From: Anaerocolumna cellulosilytica
GTDB taxonomy: Bacteria; Bacillota; Clostridia; Lachnospirales; Lachnospiraceae
Direction of reading: 5' to 3'
DNA: 64,000 bases
Assembly (NCBI RefSeq): GCF_014218335.1
Contig: NZ_AP023367.1
Coordinates: 2,047,501-2,111,500, forward strand
The notes beneath the pieces are model-generated. The model ran no database searches. It was not told where the DNA came from and saw only the letters and a program-made list of their open reading frames with translations. The position numbers were made by a program, and so were the translations under genes. This document shows, one piece after another, positions 46,217 through 56,302 of the stretch (positions are counted from its first letter, which is position 1; every line of letters begins with the position of its first letter).

Positions 46217-47291
46217 AGCAATTATTGTGGATGATGAAAAACTAGCCAGAGACCGACTTGCAAGTCTGCTAGCAGAGCTTGAGAACATGGAACTATGTAT
46301 TACGTTTGGTGATGCAGCATCAGCTCTAAATTATGTTAAAGAATATCCGGTAGATGTAGTTTTTCTGGATATCAGTATGCCGGAAATGGACGGAATGGAA
46401 TTTGCCAATAATCTTCTTAAGCATGGAAGTTTTGCAAAGGTAGTGTTTGTTACCGGGTATGGAGAATATGCGGTGGAGGCTTTTGAACTGGAGGCAGTGG
46501 ACTATCTGCTAAAACCGGTCAGCCGTGAACGCCTTGTAAAGACTGTGAACAGGCTTATCAAGCCGAAAAAGAGCGAAGAGAAACGTTTGAATGTTACTTG
46601 CTTTGGTGGATTTGCTGTATCGGTTTATGGAGATGGCGGTGAACGCATAAGCTGGCGTTCCCCAAAGGTTGAGGAGCTATTTGCATTTTTAATCTGTAAA
46701 GGCAGCGTTAGTCGCGATGAGATTGCAGATACGCTGTGGGATGGATTTGCACCGGATAAAGCTTTGAAAAATATTAATTCTACCGTCTATTATATCCGAA
46801 AGGCATTGCAACAGTATGGGTTAGAAGAATGCATGGTTACGAATCATAGGCAAATCTCTATAAATACCCAAAAAATGTACTGTGATTTATATGAGTTTGA
46901 GCGGATACAAAAGTCCGCATGGAATACCGTTTCAGGACTTGAGAAATTGAATGAGCTGTATCATGGGGAATTGTTTTACGGAAAAACTTATGAATGGTCA
47001 TTTGCCAAAGCACACACCTTGGAAGAGCGTTTGAATACGAATTTACTTAAAGCTGCAAAGCAATACGAACATCAGGAAGAATATGTAAAAGCACAACCAC
47101 TGTACTGGAGGGTGTTGGAGCTCAACCCCTTCCATGAAGAGGCATGCAGCTACTTAATTGCTAATTATAGGATGACCGGACAGCAGCAAAAGGCCCAACA
47201 GTTGCGACAGCAAATGGAACAGCTTTTACTGGATGAAACAGCGGGGATTTCAATGAATCCATATGCATGGATTTTACAGAAAGGCTCTTAA
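46212..47291 (+). CDS. Response regulator with SARP-type (winged-helix plus BTAD) output
   Basis: About 359 residues. The receiver domain begins KAIIVDDEKLARD and has the phospho-acceptor Asp53 in VFLDISMPEMDG. Residues about 130-225 are an OmpR-like winged helix (WRSPKVEELFAFLICKG) and the rest is a TPR-like BTAD domain (PLYWRVLELNPFHEEACSYL). GGGAGG lies 7 bases before ATT 46212, and starting there gives the full beta-1 strand; ATG/GTG options are either far upstream in the kinase gene or would delete it. ATT initiation is therefore inferred. It probably regulates genes with the adjacent kinase. Confidence 0.85.
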   Translation: MKAIIVDDEKLARDRLASLLAELENMELCITFGDAASALNYVKEYPVDVVFLDISMPEMDGMEFANNLLKHGSFAKVVFVTGYGEYAVEAFELEAVDYLLKPVSRERLVKTVNRLIKPKKSEEKRLNVTCFGGFAVSVYGDGGERISWRSPKVEELFAFLICKGSVSRDEIADTLWDGFAPDKALKNINSTVYYIRKALQQYGLEECMVTNHRQISINTQKMYCDLYEFERIQKSAWNTVSGLEKLNELYHGELFYGKTYEWSFAKAHTLEERLNTNLLKAAKQYEHQEEYVKAQPLYWRVLELNPFHEEACSYLIANYRMTGQQQKAQQLRQQMEQLLLDETAGISMNPYAWILQKGS

Positions 47292-47354
47292 AAAGCCTGT
47301 TATGCAACACTCCCTTTCGTAGAATTCTTGTGAGAAAAAAGAATAATGATAACC

Positions 47355-47386
47355 ATTCGACCCTTTCACTTGTGTTAGGGTCGAAT
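47355..47386 (+). terminator. Terminator after the two-component genes
   Basis: ATTCGACCCT (47355-47364) and AGGGTCGAAT (47377-47386) form a perfect 10-bp stem followed by TTTTGTCTGTTTATTTTTTG. Confidence 0.8.
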
Positions 47387-47505
47387 TTTGTCTGTTTATT
47401 TTTTGTTGAGTCGAAAGTCCTATAATAATACAACAACATAATAGGAAGCGCATCTAAAGAGAAAGCGGCCAATTATCAACATAAAATTACAAGGAGGATA
47501 AAAGT

Positions 47506-50500
47506 ATGAGTAAACGTAAGCTATCTCAGCGACTTTTGGCAATGTTACTAACCGTTGTCATGGTTCTGGGATTAATGCCGATTACAGCATCGGCAGATGT
47601 TTCATCGTTAAGCAGTGATATAATAATTTATGATTTTAAGGGCTTAACGGAAGAAATAGTAAATCAAACCGTGCCTTTTGGTACAACCTTAGAGGCGTTA
47701 AATCTTCCAGACACACTGGAAGTGGTAGTGCAAGAGGTGTTCATGGGAGAGGCAAGAGTTCCTAATCTGTTAAATAAAGAGGAGGAAGATCTTCCTGTTA
47801 CTGTAGAGAGTAATGTAATAGATGAACAGACAAATCAAGGGACTGAGGATACAATCGTAGTTCCAGTAACTTGGAGTGCCGACCCAGAGTATAATGGTGA
47901 ACAAGCAGGCACTTATATATTTACACCAGTACTTCCGGAAGTTTATAGCCTATCTTATGGAGTATATGCACCCGAAATTTGGGTTACTGTACAAGAAAAA
48001 GGTCCGGATACGAATCCTGTTACAGGCAGTATATATACTGTATCTATGGCTCCTACAACAGAAACAAACATAAGTTGGACAGATTTGAGCAATAAATTTG
48101 GGAATGGCACAATAAAAGACGGTGATACATTAAAAATTCTGAATGCAATGCCTTTAATTTCTGATTTGCTCATTCCTGAAACAATATCTGAACTGACGAT
48201 TGAAGGGATAAAGGACATTGTATGGCCGCTACATATTGAAACATATGCTGAGAATATGAAATTAACGCTAAAAGATATTGGTCTTCGTACAACGAGTAAA
48301 GAGGCAATCATATTTAATGCGGATACTGAACTAGTTATTGAAGGTAATGTAATAGTAGAGAGTAGTAAAGTTGCTATTCGATCTGGGTATGGTGTTATTA
48401 TCAGTGGATCTGGAGACATGAATGCTAACTGCATGCAGGGTGCATGGGCTGCTTCTAATGCTTTCACAGGAGAAAGTCTTACTGTAAATAGCACTGGTAC
48501 GCTGATATTTAATGGTGGTGATAGTAAAGACGGAAATGGCTCTACAGGTATTGTTTGTGATAATTTCACACTTGAATCTGGAACTGTTATTGCTAATGGA
48601 GGTGGAAGTGAAGTATCAGGTTCAGGATATACCGGTGGACATGGTATCGATAGTGATATTCTTACAGTCCGAGGCGATAGTACTTTAAAAGCGAATGGAG
48701 GTAACAGCCTATATGGAGGAGGCGGAGATGGTATTTACAGTGCACTAAATGTCACTCTTGAAGCCGGAACCGTTACTGTTAATGGTGGTGATGCAGGTAT
48801 GGGATATGACCATATTCTTAACAATAACGGTCTCTATACTGCTCAACTTATAGTAAATGGAGAAAGCAATCTGACAGCACGAGGCGGTAATGCTACACAA
48901 GGGGTAGGTGGTAATGGTATTATCTGTGACAATATTATACTTGACGGCTCAGGAAATATTCAGGCTTTTGGTGGCAATAACATAAATGTACCCCTTGAAA
49001 AAAGTAAAGGACTTAGTGTCAGTCCTATGGCTGCTGTTACGATAAACGGCACCGGCAGTATCCAGTTTCAGGATGGTATGGAACATATCGTATCTCTCTT
49101 GAATAAGATACGATTTACTACAACATCAGGAAAAACATGGAGTGTGGACCCTGCAAGTAATCTAATTTCAGGTAACTTCTCAAGTGAAGAAATTGTAGTC
49201 AAAGCTTCCACAACTGCGCCTACCACAGTAAAATTGGAAAGTGAAAACAAGCCAATCATTACTATAATAGATAAACGGGAAGATATTACAGTTACAGAAG
49301 GTATGATTCATCAAAATATTTCAGTATGGGCAACCGCATCGGTGCAAACACAGCTTAAATATCAGTGGTTTACCAGTCAAAGCAGAAGCAATATTGAGGG
49401 TATCCCTTTAGTGAGTGAAAAGAGTTCTGTTTTTTATCTTCCGGAAATCTTAGTTGCCGGTGAATATTATATATACTGCGAAATAAGTGCAGAAGGAGCA
49501 GATAGCGTGAAAACGGATGTAGTTAAAGTTACCGTCCTTCCTAAGCAAAACGAGGGTCCTTTTGCAGGCGGAGATGGTTCACCGGAGACGCCGTATCTAA
49601 TAGAAACAGCAGGGCAGTTAGCTAAGCTTGCACAATTAGTAAATAGTAAAGATTCAATGATTTATAGCACGAAATATTATGAGCTTATGAATAATATTGA
49701 CCTATCAGAGTATGCAGATGATGGCGGTTGGATACCGATAGGGAAATCTGGAACCTATATCTTTAGAGGTCATTTTGAGGGTAATGGTCATGTGATTACA
49801 GGGCTGACGATTAATAATTCGAGCGATAATTGCCAAGGATTATTTGGAAGTGTTTATAATGGAACAATACAAAATTTGGGTCTGACAAGTGTAGATATTA
49901 ATGGTGGTGTCCGTGTTGGTGGTTTAGTAGGATATATGGACAAAACCGGAAGTATACAAAATTGTTATGTTACTGGTTCAGTTACTGGTAAAATGAATGT
50001 TGGCGGTCTCGTGGGCTTTATGGTATCATCCGTTACGATTGATACTTGTTATACAACTACCACAGTAAGCGGTTCAATGGAAGTTGGCGGAATTGCGGGT
50101 ACTGTATCTGGCGGAACAATAGAGAATAGCTATGCAATTGGTAATGTTAGCGGTTCAAATAATGATATTGGCGGCATAGCAGGTAGAGTATATAATAATG
50201 GAATGCTGCGAAACTGTGGTGCATACAATTCAACTGTTACTGGTAACGATAGGGTTGGACGTGTATGTGGAAGCACAGAAGAGAGTATTATAAACGGTAA
50301 TTTTGCTGCTGGACATATGGCGGTTATAGTAAACGGAATACCACAGACTATCATAGGTGGGGCGTTAAATCAGCAGCATGGGGAAACGATATCAGCAGAA
50401 CAACTGAGTAAGAAATCAGGCTTTCCATCAACTTTGACACAAAGCCCCTGGGTATATACGGAAGGGGTCTATCCAGTTTTAAGTTATGTAGAAGAGAATC

Positions 50501-53500
50501 TCATCGCTGGTCAGGTGTGGGTTTTTGTTCCTACAGTGGAGATTGACTGGGATAGTCTAAAGGAAACGATAGAAAGTTATAGAGGCGGCATAGGCACATT
50601 TACTGCTGATGTAAATAAAGAAGAAAAGACAGTAACGGTCACCGGTAGTATTAGAGGAGCAAAAAATTATTTAGAGCTTACTATTCCAAAGGATGTTACA
50701 GTAATATGGAAAGCAAAATTAGATGGTGACAATAGTTTTACAGTAGACTTACTTCGTCTGGAAGGCGAGGGTGCTTTTGAGTTAGTCGAAGGCGGCGAGA
50801 TTAGCATGTATGGGGCAAATGAAGGAAATGGGATTTCTGCCCAAGAAAATTTTTCTAATATTATTATAAACGGCGGTAATGTTAGCGTTAACACTGGTCA
50901 GGCTATTATTACGTATGGTCAGGATACTTCTGTTACAGTTCTAAGTGGTAGAGTTGGTGCTACGGACGGAACCGCAATCTACGTTCATGGAAGTAATTCT
51001 GTTGTTTCAGTAAGTGGCGGAGTAGTAGAGGCAACGAGAGGAACCGCAATTAGTTCATATGGAGAGATTTTTTTAAGTGGCGGTATCGTTAGAAATAAGC
51101 AAGGTACAGCAGTCATGTCAGAAGGTAATATAATGGTTTCTGAGAATGCACTAATAACAGCAGCCACAGGTGTTGCAGTTAAAATAAACAGTAAAAATTC
51201 CAAATTTATTTTAAGTGGTGGAATAGTCTTTTCTTATTTTGATATGGGTTCAATAATTCCTATGGGCGTTTATGTATTGCCTAATCTTGGTACTCCTATT
51301 GTTGAAGACACGGGTACAATGGTACAGTGGGAAAAAACCAATGGAGTAAATACATATACGGCGGGAACCTCTAATGATATCATGGTTTTAAAAAGTAATG
51401 CTACCGCTAAATGGGCAATCATAAACAATGTGTCTGGAATTATGGTTAAAAGTAGTACTAACTCAGTATTTATTCCGGTACCGGAAGTTACGCTTGAACC
51501 TGTAGCTGTCACAGTAGAATCCATTCAGATAAAATCAGCACCTGCAAAAACTACCTATCAGGCAGGCGATACACTTAACCTTAGCGGACTTGTAGTAACA
51601 CTTACTATGAGTGATGGCAGCAGTGAAGATGTTTCTTTCTTTGGTTTTGAAAAGAAGGGTATAACAACCAATCCATCACATGGAGATATACTGGATACAG
51701 AATCAACCATAGTTCATATTACATATTCAGACGCATTGGCTTCTCAATTCCTGACAATTAACCAAAAGATTAATAACTATGAAGTTACCTTTAATCATGG
51801 CGGGCTTGAAACGGTTAAAAGAACGGTGGAAGAAGGAACAAGTCTTGGAAGTGACTTATGGCCATCAGATCCTGTAAAAGCAGGCTATATGTTTGGAGGC
51901 TGGTATACTGGTGAGAATGGAACGGGTACTGTATTTATACCGAATACGATTGTAACTGGTGATATAACGGTATATGCAAAATGGTCTGCTATTATTATCA
52001 TTGAGCCAGTGGAAAAAGATTATACTGTTACATTTTCTAATGGAGGCCTTAATGTAACAAAGGTATTAGTAAAAGAAGGAACTGCCATTGGAAGCGATAG
52101 GTGGCCAAGAAATCCTGTAAAAGCAGGATATGCTTTTGGCGGATGGTATCTTGGTGAGAATGGAACTGGTACTGTATTTACTCCAGCCACAATCGTAACT
52201 AGTGATTTTATAGTATATGCAAAGTGGATGGTTGTAAACAGTGATTCAGACGAAGGTAGTTCAGGCAATAATTTAAATACTAATTCTGGAACCTCACCGT
52301 CAACTGGTATCGAGCAGATTACTGCCCAAGTAAAGCAAGGGGATACAGATAGTGTTGCCTCACAAATTATAATTGAAAGAACAACAAAAGAAAATGGTGA
52401 GAAATCGGATAAAGTAACCTTACAAAATGAGAAAGCGATTGAAACGGTTGAAAAGTTAAAAGCAGAAGGAAAAGACATAGCAAGAATTGTAATTCCGGAT
52501 GCCAAGGATGAAGTGGAAGAGACAACGATTCATATACCGGTGACCTCATTAAAGACCTTAACAGCAGGAAATATCAGTCTTCAAATGGATGTAGAAGAAG
52601 CAAAAATCGGTCTGCCAAAAGAGAGTGTTAAGAATGCAAGTCAGGTATTGTTAGATGACCTTTATTTCCGTTTAGTGCCAGTTAAAAACCAAACGGAAAA
52701 AGATATAGTTTCAAAAGAAGCAAGAAAGAATGCGATTCAGGTAAGTAACAACCCAGAATCAACCGTATCTATTATTGGTAATCCAGTTACCATAGAGACC
52801 AATATGCCATCTGCTAAGACGGACATAATTTTACCATTGACAGGCGTTGTTATTCCGTCAAATAAAGCAGAAAAAGAAGCTTTATTAAAGCAATTAGCAG
52901 TGTATATTGAGCATTCAGACGGAGATAAGGTGTTAGTACAAGGCGAGGTTGTAGAATATAAAGAAGATGTGTATGGTATTCGTTTTGCAATAACTAAGTT
53001 TAGCACCTTTACTGTAGTTAAAACAGATGCATTTATAAAATCAGCAGCAAAAGATATCACAAAACTTTCAACTCCAGCAAATGCTGTGATTAAGGGAAGT
53101 ACTGTCACTGCTTCTGTAGCAAATAAAACTAGTAGTTTAACTGTAAAAGCAACAGTAAGCAAGAATGCAGCGTGGACCTTATATCTGGATAAGGATCTGA
53201 AGAAAGAAGTGGTTAATGGTAAGTTAAAACTTACAACCGGTGTTAATACAAGCTATATTAAAGTAACTGCACAGGATAATACAACAAAGGTATATAAGTT
53301 AACCATTACAAGAAATAAATCTTCTAAGGCAGAAGTTACCAAGATAGTAGTACCTGAGAAAGCAGTACGAAAGGGAAGTATCATTTCTGCAACAGTTGCT
53401 AATGAGAAGACATCTCTTACTGCTTCTGTTAAAGTAAGCAGTAAAGCATCTTTTAAAATTTATAGTGATAAAGCCTTAGAGAAGGAAATATTAAATGGTA

Positions 53501-53826
53501 AGCTTAATTTAAAAGAAGGATTAAACACCGTTTACATTAAGGTAACCGCTGAGAATGGCTCAACAAGTAAAGTATATACATTAAAGATTACACGCAAAGC
53601 CCAGCTATATAAGAGTCAAGTCAGCCTTGGTTTAATTGGCAGTAAAGAGTATGCAAACAAAGTTGCAGAAATATTTAGACAGGATTATGATAGTGCCAAT
53701 GTTTTAGTTAATCGTAAGGGTAAATATTATTTAGTTACCATGGACTTTATAGACAAAACAGCAGCGGAAAAGGCTTGCAAGGAGATGGTCAACCGCAAGT
53801 ATATTGTTAATTATTATTTTAATTAA
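47506..53826 (+). CDS. Giant multidomain surface protein
   Basis: 2106 residues after AAGGAGG. A signal peptide (about 1-31) precedes Gly/Asn-rich beta-helix or carbohydrate-binding-like repeats (about 190-530), an Ig-like region (about 590-680), GLUG-type repeats (GGLVGYM; GGLVGFM; about 690-960), and more beta-helix-like sequence (about 1000-1300). An Ig-like domain, two InlB B-type repeats (GYMFGGWYTGENGTG; GYAFGGWYLGENGTG), two cadherin-like beta-sandwich repeats (about 1850-2020) and a SPOR-like C terminus (KVAEIFRQDYDSANVLVNRKGKYYLVTMDF) follow. There is no LPXTG motif, so the SPOR-like domain may anchor it to peptidoglycan. Adhesion is the likely role. Confidence 0.85.
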   Translation: MSKRKLSQRLLAMLLTVVMVLGLMPITASADVSSLSSDIIIYDFKGLTEEIVNQTVPFGTTLEALNLPDTLEVVVQEVFMGEARVPNLLNKEEEDLPVTVESNVIDEQTNQGTEDTIVVPVTWSADPEYNGEQAGTYIFTPVLPEVYSLSYGVYAPEIWVTVQEKGPDTNPVTGSIYTVSMAPTTETNISWTDLSNKFGNGTIKDGDTLKILNAMPLISDLLIPETISELTIEGIKDIVWPLHIETYAENMKLTLKDIGLRTTSKEAIIFNADTELVIEGNVIVESSKVAIRSGYGVIISGSGDMNANCMQGAWAASNAFTGESLTVNSTGTLIFNGGDSKDGNGSTGIVCDNFTLESGTVIANGGGSEVSGSGYTGGHGIDSDILTVRGDSTLKANGGNSLYGGGGDGIYSALNVTLEAGTVTVNGGDAGMGYDHILNNNGLYTAQLIVNGESNLTARGGNATQGVGGNGIICDNIILDGSGNIQAFGGNNINVPLEKSKGLSVSPMAAVTINGTGSIQFQDGMEHIVSLLNKIRFTTTSGKTWSVDPASNLISGNFSSEEIVVKASTTAPTTVKLESENKPIITIIDKREDITVTEGMIHQNISVWATASVQTQLKYQWFTSQSRSNIEGIPLVSEKSSVFYLPEILVAGEYYIYCEISAEGADSVKTDVVKVTVLPKQNEGPFAGGDGSPETPYLIETAGQLAKLAQLVNSKDSMIYSTKYYELMNNIDLSEYADDGGWIPIGKSGTYIFRGHFEGNGHVITGLTINNSSDNCQGLFGSVYNGTIQNLGLTSVDINGGVRVGGLVGYMDKTGSIQNCYVTGSVTGKMNVGGLVGFMVSSVTIDTCYTTTTVSGSMEVGGIAGTVSGGTIENSYAIGNVSGSNNDIGGIAGRVYNNGMLRNCGAYNSTVTGNDRVGRVCGSTEESIINGNFAAGHMAVIVNGIPQTIIGGALNQQHGETISAEQLSKKSGFPSTLTQSPWVYTEGVYPVLSYVEENLIAGQVWVFVPTVEIDWDSLKETIESYRGGIGTFTADVNKEEKTVTVTGSIRGAKNYLELTIPKDVTVIWKAKLDGDNSFTVDLLRLEGEGAFELVEGGEISMYGANEGNGISAQENFSNIIINGGNVSVNTGQAIITYGQDTSVTVLSGRVGATDGTAIYVHGSNSVVSVSGGVVEATRGTAISSYGEIFLSGGIVRNKQGTAVMSEGNIMVSENALITAATGVAVKINSKNSKFILSGGIVFSYFDMGSIIPMGVYVLPNLGTPIVEDTGTMVQWEKTNGVNTYTAGTSNDIMVLKSNATAKWAIINNVSGIMVKSSTNSVFIPVPEVTLEPVAVTVESIQIKSAPAKTTYQAGDTLNLSGLVVTLTMSDGSSEDVSFFGFEKKGITTNPSHGDILDTESTIVHITYSDALASQFLTINQKINNYEVTFNHGGLETVKRTVEEGTSLGSDLWPSDPVKAGYMFGGWYTGENGTGTVFIPNTIVTGDITVYAKWSAIIIIEPVEKDYTVTFSNGGLNVTKVLVKEGTAIGSDRWPRNPVKAGYAFGGWYLGENGTGTVFTPATIVTSDFIVYAKWMVVNSDSDEGSSGNNLNTNSGTSPSTGIEQITAQVKQGDTDSVASQIIIERTTKENGEKSDKVTLQNEKAIETVEKLKAEGKDIARIVIPDAKDEVEETTIHIPVTSLKTLTAGNISLQMDVEEAKIGLPKESVKNASQVLLDDLYFRLVPVKNQTEKDIVSKEARKNAIQVSNNPESTVSIIGNPVTIETNMPSAKTDIILPLTGVVIPSNKAEKEALLKQLAVYIEHSDGDKVLVQGEVVEYKEDVYGIRFAITKFSTFTVVKTDAFIKSAAKDITKLSTPANAVIKGSTVTASVANKTSSLTVKATVSKNAAWTLYLDKDLKKEVVNGKLKLTTGVNTSYIKVTAQDNTTKVYKLTITRNKSSKAEVTKIVVPEKAVRKGSIISATVANEKTSLTASVKVSSKASFKIYSDKALEKEILNGKLNLKEGLNTVYIKVTAENGSTSKVYTLKITRKAQLYKSQVSLGLIGSKEYANKVAEIFRQDYDSANVLVNRKGKYYLVTMDFIDKTAAEKACKEMVNRKYIVNYYFN

Positions 53827-53860
53827 TTAAGAAACAATCCCTAAGATAAAGAGCTTAACA

Positions 53861-53902
53861 ACAAAGCCTATATTCTATTGACATATAGAATATAGGCTTT
53901 GT
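53861..53902. terminator. Bidirectional terminator between convergent genes
   Basis: Arms 53861-53878 and 53885-53902 form a perfect 18-bp stem (ACAAAGCCTATATTCTAT and its complement) with a 6-nt loop. It lies between the surface protein and the minus-strand foldase gene and can serve both. Confidence 0.8.
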
Positions 53903-53963
53903 AATATATTACAAGTTAACCGTCACAGTGAACTGCAATTTTTGCTAGTAATATACGATTTAA

Positions 53964-55172
53964 TTATTTTACTGTTACTATATCTTTCACATATTCCATT
54001 ACTTTTTTCTCGATAAGCTGCTGCATAACATATCCGGTACCTTGCTGCTCTACCTGTGCATCATAACCGCCGGTAGAAGCTTCATCAAAGTATGTGGAGT
54101 AATCATCTTTGGATACGGAAAGCCCTTCTTTTTCATAAATAGCCTGACACAAAAGCGCTTTCTTAGCACGGTCTTTAATTGCTTCTTCTAAAGAATCGTC
54201 GTATTTAGCCTCGGACATTCCTACATAACTTTCAAAGGTAGTGGTTTGATTAGAACCCATAGAAGCATAAAAGTTATTCATGTATTCCACAGACATTTGA
54301 TCCTCATATTTTTTAATTGATTTCAAATGATTAAAATATTCTGTAGGATAGGACTGAACAGTAGTATTATCCATAAGGTATTTCACTAACCAGGTATCAA
54401 AATTCTTATCGTAATTAGTCTGCTTTACATATTCCCTGTATTCAGCAACTGTAGATGCATTATCGGAAAGATTCTCTTTTACAAATTCATCTGTGAATTC
54501 GGGAAGTTTATAAATGCTGTTTATTACAACTTCAAATACAGCGTCTTTTCCGGCAAGGTCTTCACTAGAAGAGTAGTCTACTGGGAAGGTAACATTTACG
54601 GTTACCTTATCACCTGCTTTATGTCCGATTAATTGTGTTTCAAAATCATCTACATAGGTATTGGAGCCGATTTCTAAATCTGCACCGCTACCATTGGTAT
54701 TACCGCCGCTGAATTCTACGCCATCCACAGTTCCGACATAATCTATGTTTATTATGTCACCATCTTTTACTAATGCATTAGTATCTGTTACCAATTCTTT
54801 TTTATTTTTCAGTAAGGTTTTTATATCGTTGTCAATCGATTCATCAGAATATTCTATCTCAGTTAAAGGAGCAGTTATGTTCTTATAATCTACTAAGTCT
54901 AGCAATTCATTAGCAGTAACGTCTTTTATAAGTCCGTTGTCTGTCAGATATGCACTAAAATCACTGCTAGGTTTTATTTTTGTAACATTTCGATAAATAG
55001 AATAGCCAATTATGGTAACAAGACCTACCGCTATTAATGTAACGAGAGAATACGAAATAATTTTGTTTAAGAGTGCATTTCGTTTCGCTCTTTCAATTTC
55101 CCTTTTTTTCTCCAGGCGTTTTTTCTGCCCTAAACTCATAGAAGAGTTCTCGTTTTGTTTATTAACCTTCAT
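53964..55172 (-). CDS. Membrane-anchored trigger-factor-like FKBP peptidyl-prolyl isomerase
   Basis: About 402 residues. A basic, helical N terminus is followed by one membrane segment (about 35-55) and an FKBP-type domain (IINIDYVGTVDGVEFSGG; ETQLIGHKAGDKV). The C-terminal 200 residues resemble the trigger-factor chaperone arm (FTDEFVKENLSDNASTVAEY). The ribosome-binding domain of true trigger factor is absent. It should act outside the membrane as a foldase for secreted proteins, such as the adjacent giant surface protein. ATG 55172 has GGGAG upstream; ATG 55184 is the alternative. Confidence 0.85.
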   Translation of the reverse strand: MKVNKQNENSSMSLGQKKRLEKKREIERAKRNALLNKIISYSLVTLIAVGLVTIIGYSIYRNVTKIKPSSDFSAYLTDNGLIKDVTANELLDLVDYKNITAPLTEIEYSDESIDNDIKTLLKNKKELVTDTNALVKDGDIINIDYVGTVDGVEFSGGNTNGSGADLEIGSNTYVDDFETQLIGHKAGDKVTVNVTFPVDYSSSEDLAGKDAVFEVVINSIYKLPEFTDEFVKENLSDNASTVAEYREYVKQTNYDKNFDTWLVKYLMDNTTVQSYPTEYFNHLKSIKKYEDQMSVEYMNNFYASMGSNQTTTFESYVGMSEAKYDDSLEEAIKDRAKKALLCQAIYEKEGLSVSKDDYSTYFDEASTGGYDAQVEQQGTGYVMQQLIEKKVMEYVKDIVTVK

Positions 55173-55480
55173 CTTAACTCCCATCTGTGTGCTTTAGTGC
55201 TATCTGCACTTGCATACGTACAAATCAAGATGTTGAAAAAACATGGATTCATTTTCTCAACCTAACCTTTCTTTGTTTTAGTGTTTTATAATACAACCTT
55301 CGTCCGAGTGTATCTGTCGTTCTTATTATAATACATCCTTATTGATACTGCAATTCTAAAATATTCAAAAATTATGAACATTTTGTGTATTTAATTGATG
55401 CACCAGCAAAACACAGAGTAAAAGAATATCGAATACTAATAATTCGTTTGGTAACAATAAGACTTGGAGGTGTTTAGATT

Positions 55481-56254
55481 ATGATATCACGAAAATCAGT
55501 CATAACGTTTGGTATGGTAGCAATTCCCATTGGTATGTATACAACCATACAAGATAATGACATTCATTTTAATCAATTGCATAAGGAAGATAACAGCCGT
55601 ATTCGATATAAGAAGACTTGTGCGAATTGCGGTAAAGAGATTTCTGCAGGAGACATTGTAAAGGGCTTCGAGTATGATGATGACAAGTATGTTGTTGTCA
55701 CCGATGAGGATATTGAAAAGATTAAAACAGAAAAAGAGAAATCAATACAAATACTTCATTTCGCGCAGTTAAATCAGATTTCACCGGTCTATTATGAAAA
55801 AACGTATCAAGCTGTGCCTGAGGCCGGAGGCGAAAAAGCCTTTGAACTACTGCGTGCAGCATTGATGAGCGAACAAAAGATAGCCATTGGTAAAACCGTT
55901 ATGGGAACAAAAGATACATTGATGGCAATTATTCCAAGAGAAGAAGGCGTCCTTATTTCTACTATGTTCTATGCAGATGACATTAAAGCACTTCAAAAGC
56001 CATATTCTAAGCCAGAAGTTTCTGAACAGGAGTTAAATATGGCAAAAACCTTGATAAATTCCATGGATACACCATTTGATCCTTCCCAATATAAAGATGA
56101 GTATCAGGAGAGGCTCCGTGCATTAATTGAAACAAAGATATCTGGTAAAGAAGTGGTTGCTCCTGAGTCAGAAGGTGTAGGCAAAGTAATAGATCTTATG
56201 GAAGCTCTCAAAGCCAGCGTTGAGAAAGCAAAGAGGGATAAGGAACCGGCGTAA
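55481..56254 (+). CDS. ku: Ku, nonhomologous end-joining protein
   Basis: 257 residues typical of bacterial Ku: SRKSVITFGMVAIPIGMY at the start, KEDNSRIRYKKTCANCGKEI with a zinc-ribbon-like CxxC, and KDTLMAIIPREEGVLISTMFY. The homodimer binds double-strand DNA ends and recruits LigD. The gene follows GGAGG and lies 48 bases before ligD, so the two form an operon. The 296-base gap upstream, shared with the divergent foldase gene, shows no feature I could name. In spore-formers this system often works during germination. Confidence 0.95.
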   Translation: MISRKSVITFGMVAIPIGMYTTIQDNDIHFNQLHKEDNSRIRYKKTCANCGKEISAGDIVKGFEYDDDKYVVVTDEDIEKIKTEKEKSIQILHFAQLNQISPVYYEKTYQAVPEAGGEKAFELLRAALMSEQKIAIGKTVMGTKDTLMAIIPREEGVLISTMFYADDIKALQKPYSKPEVSEQELNMAKTLINSMDTPFDPSQYKDEYQERLRALIETKISGKEVVAPESEGVGKVIDLMEALKASVEKAKRDKEPA

Positions 56255-56302
56255 CTGTTTAATTGTCAGTCAGCAGGTATTGGAAAGGAAGCGGCTATTA
56301 AT

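Noticed and set aside
48500-51300. Repeated Gly/Asn-rich coding sequence considered as a DNA repeat array
   Set aside because: The periodicity is at the protein level (beta-helix and GLUG units) and the DNA copies are diverged.
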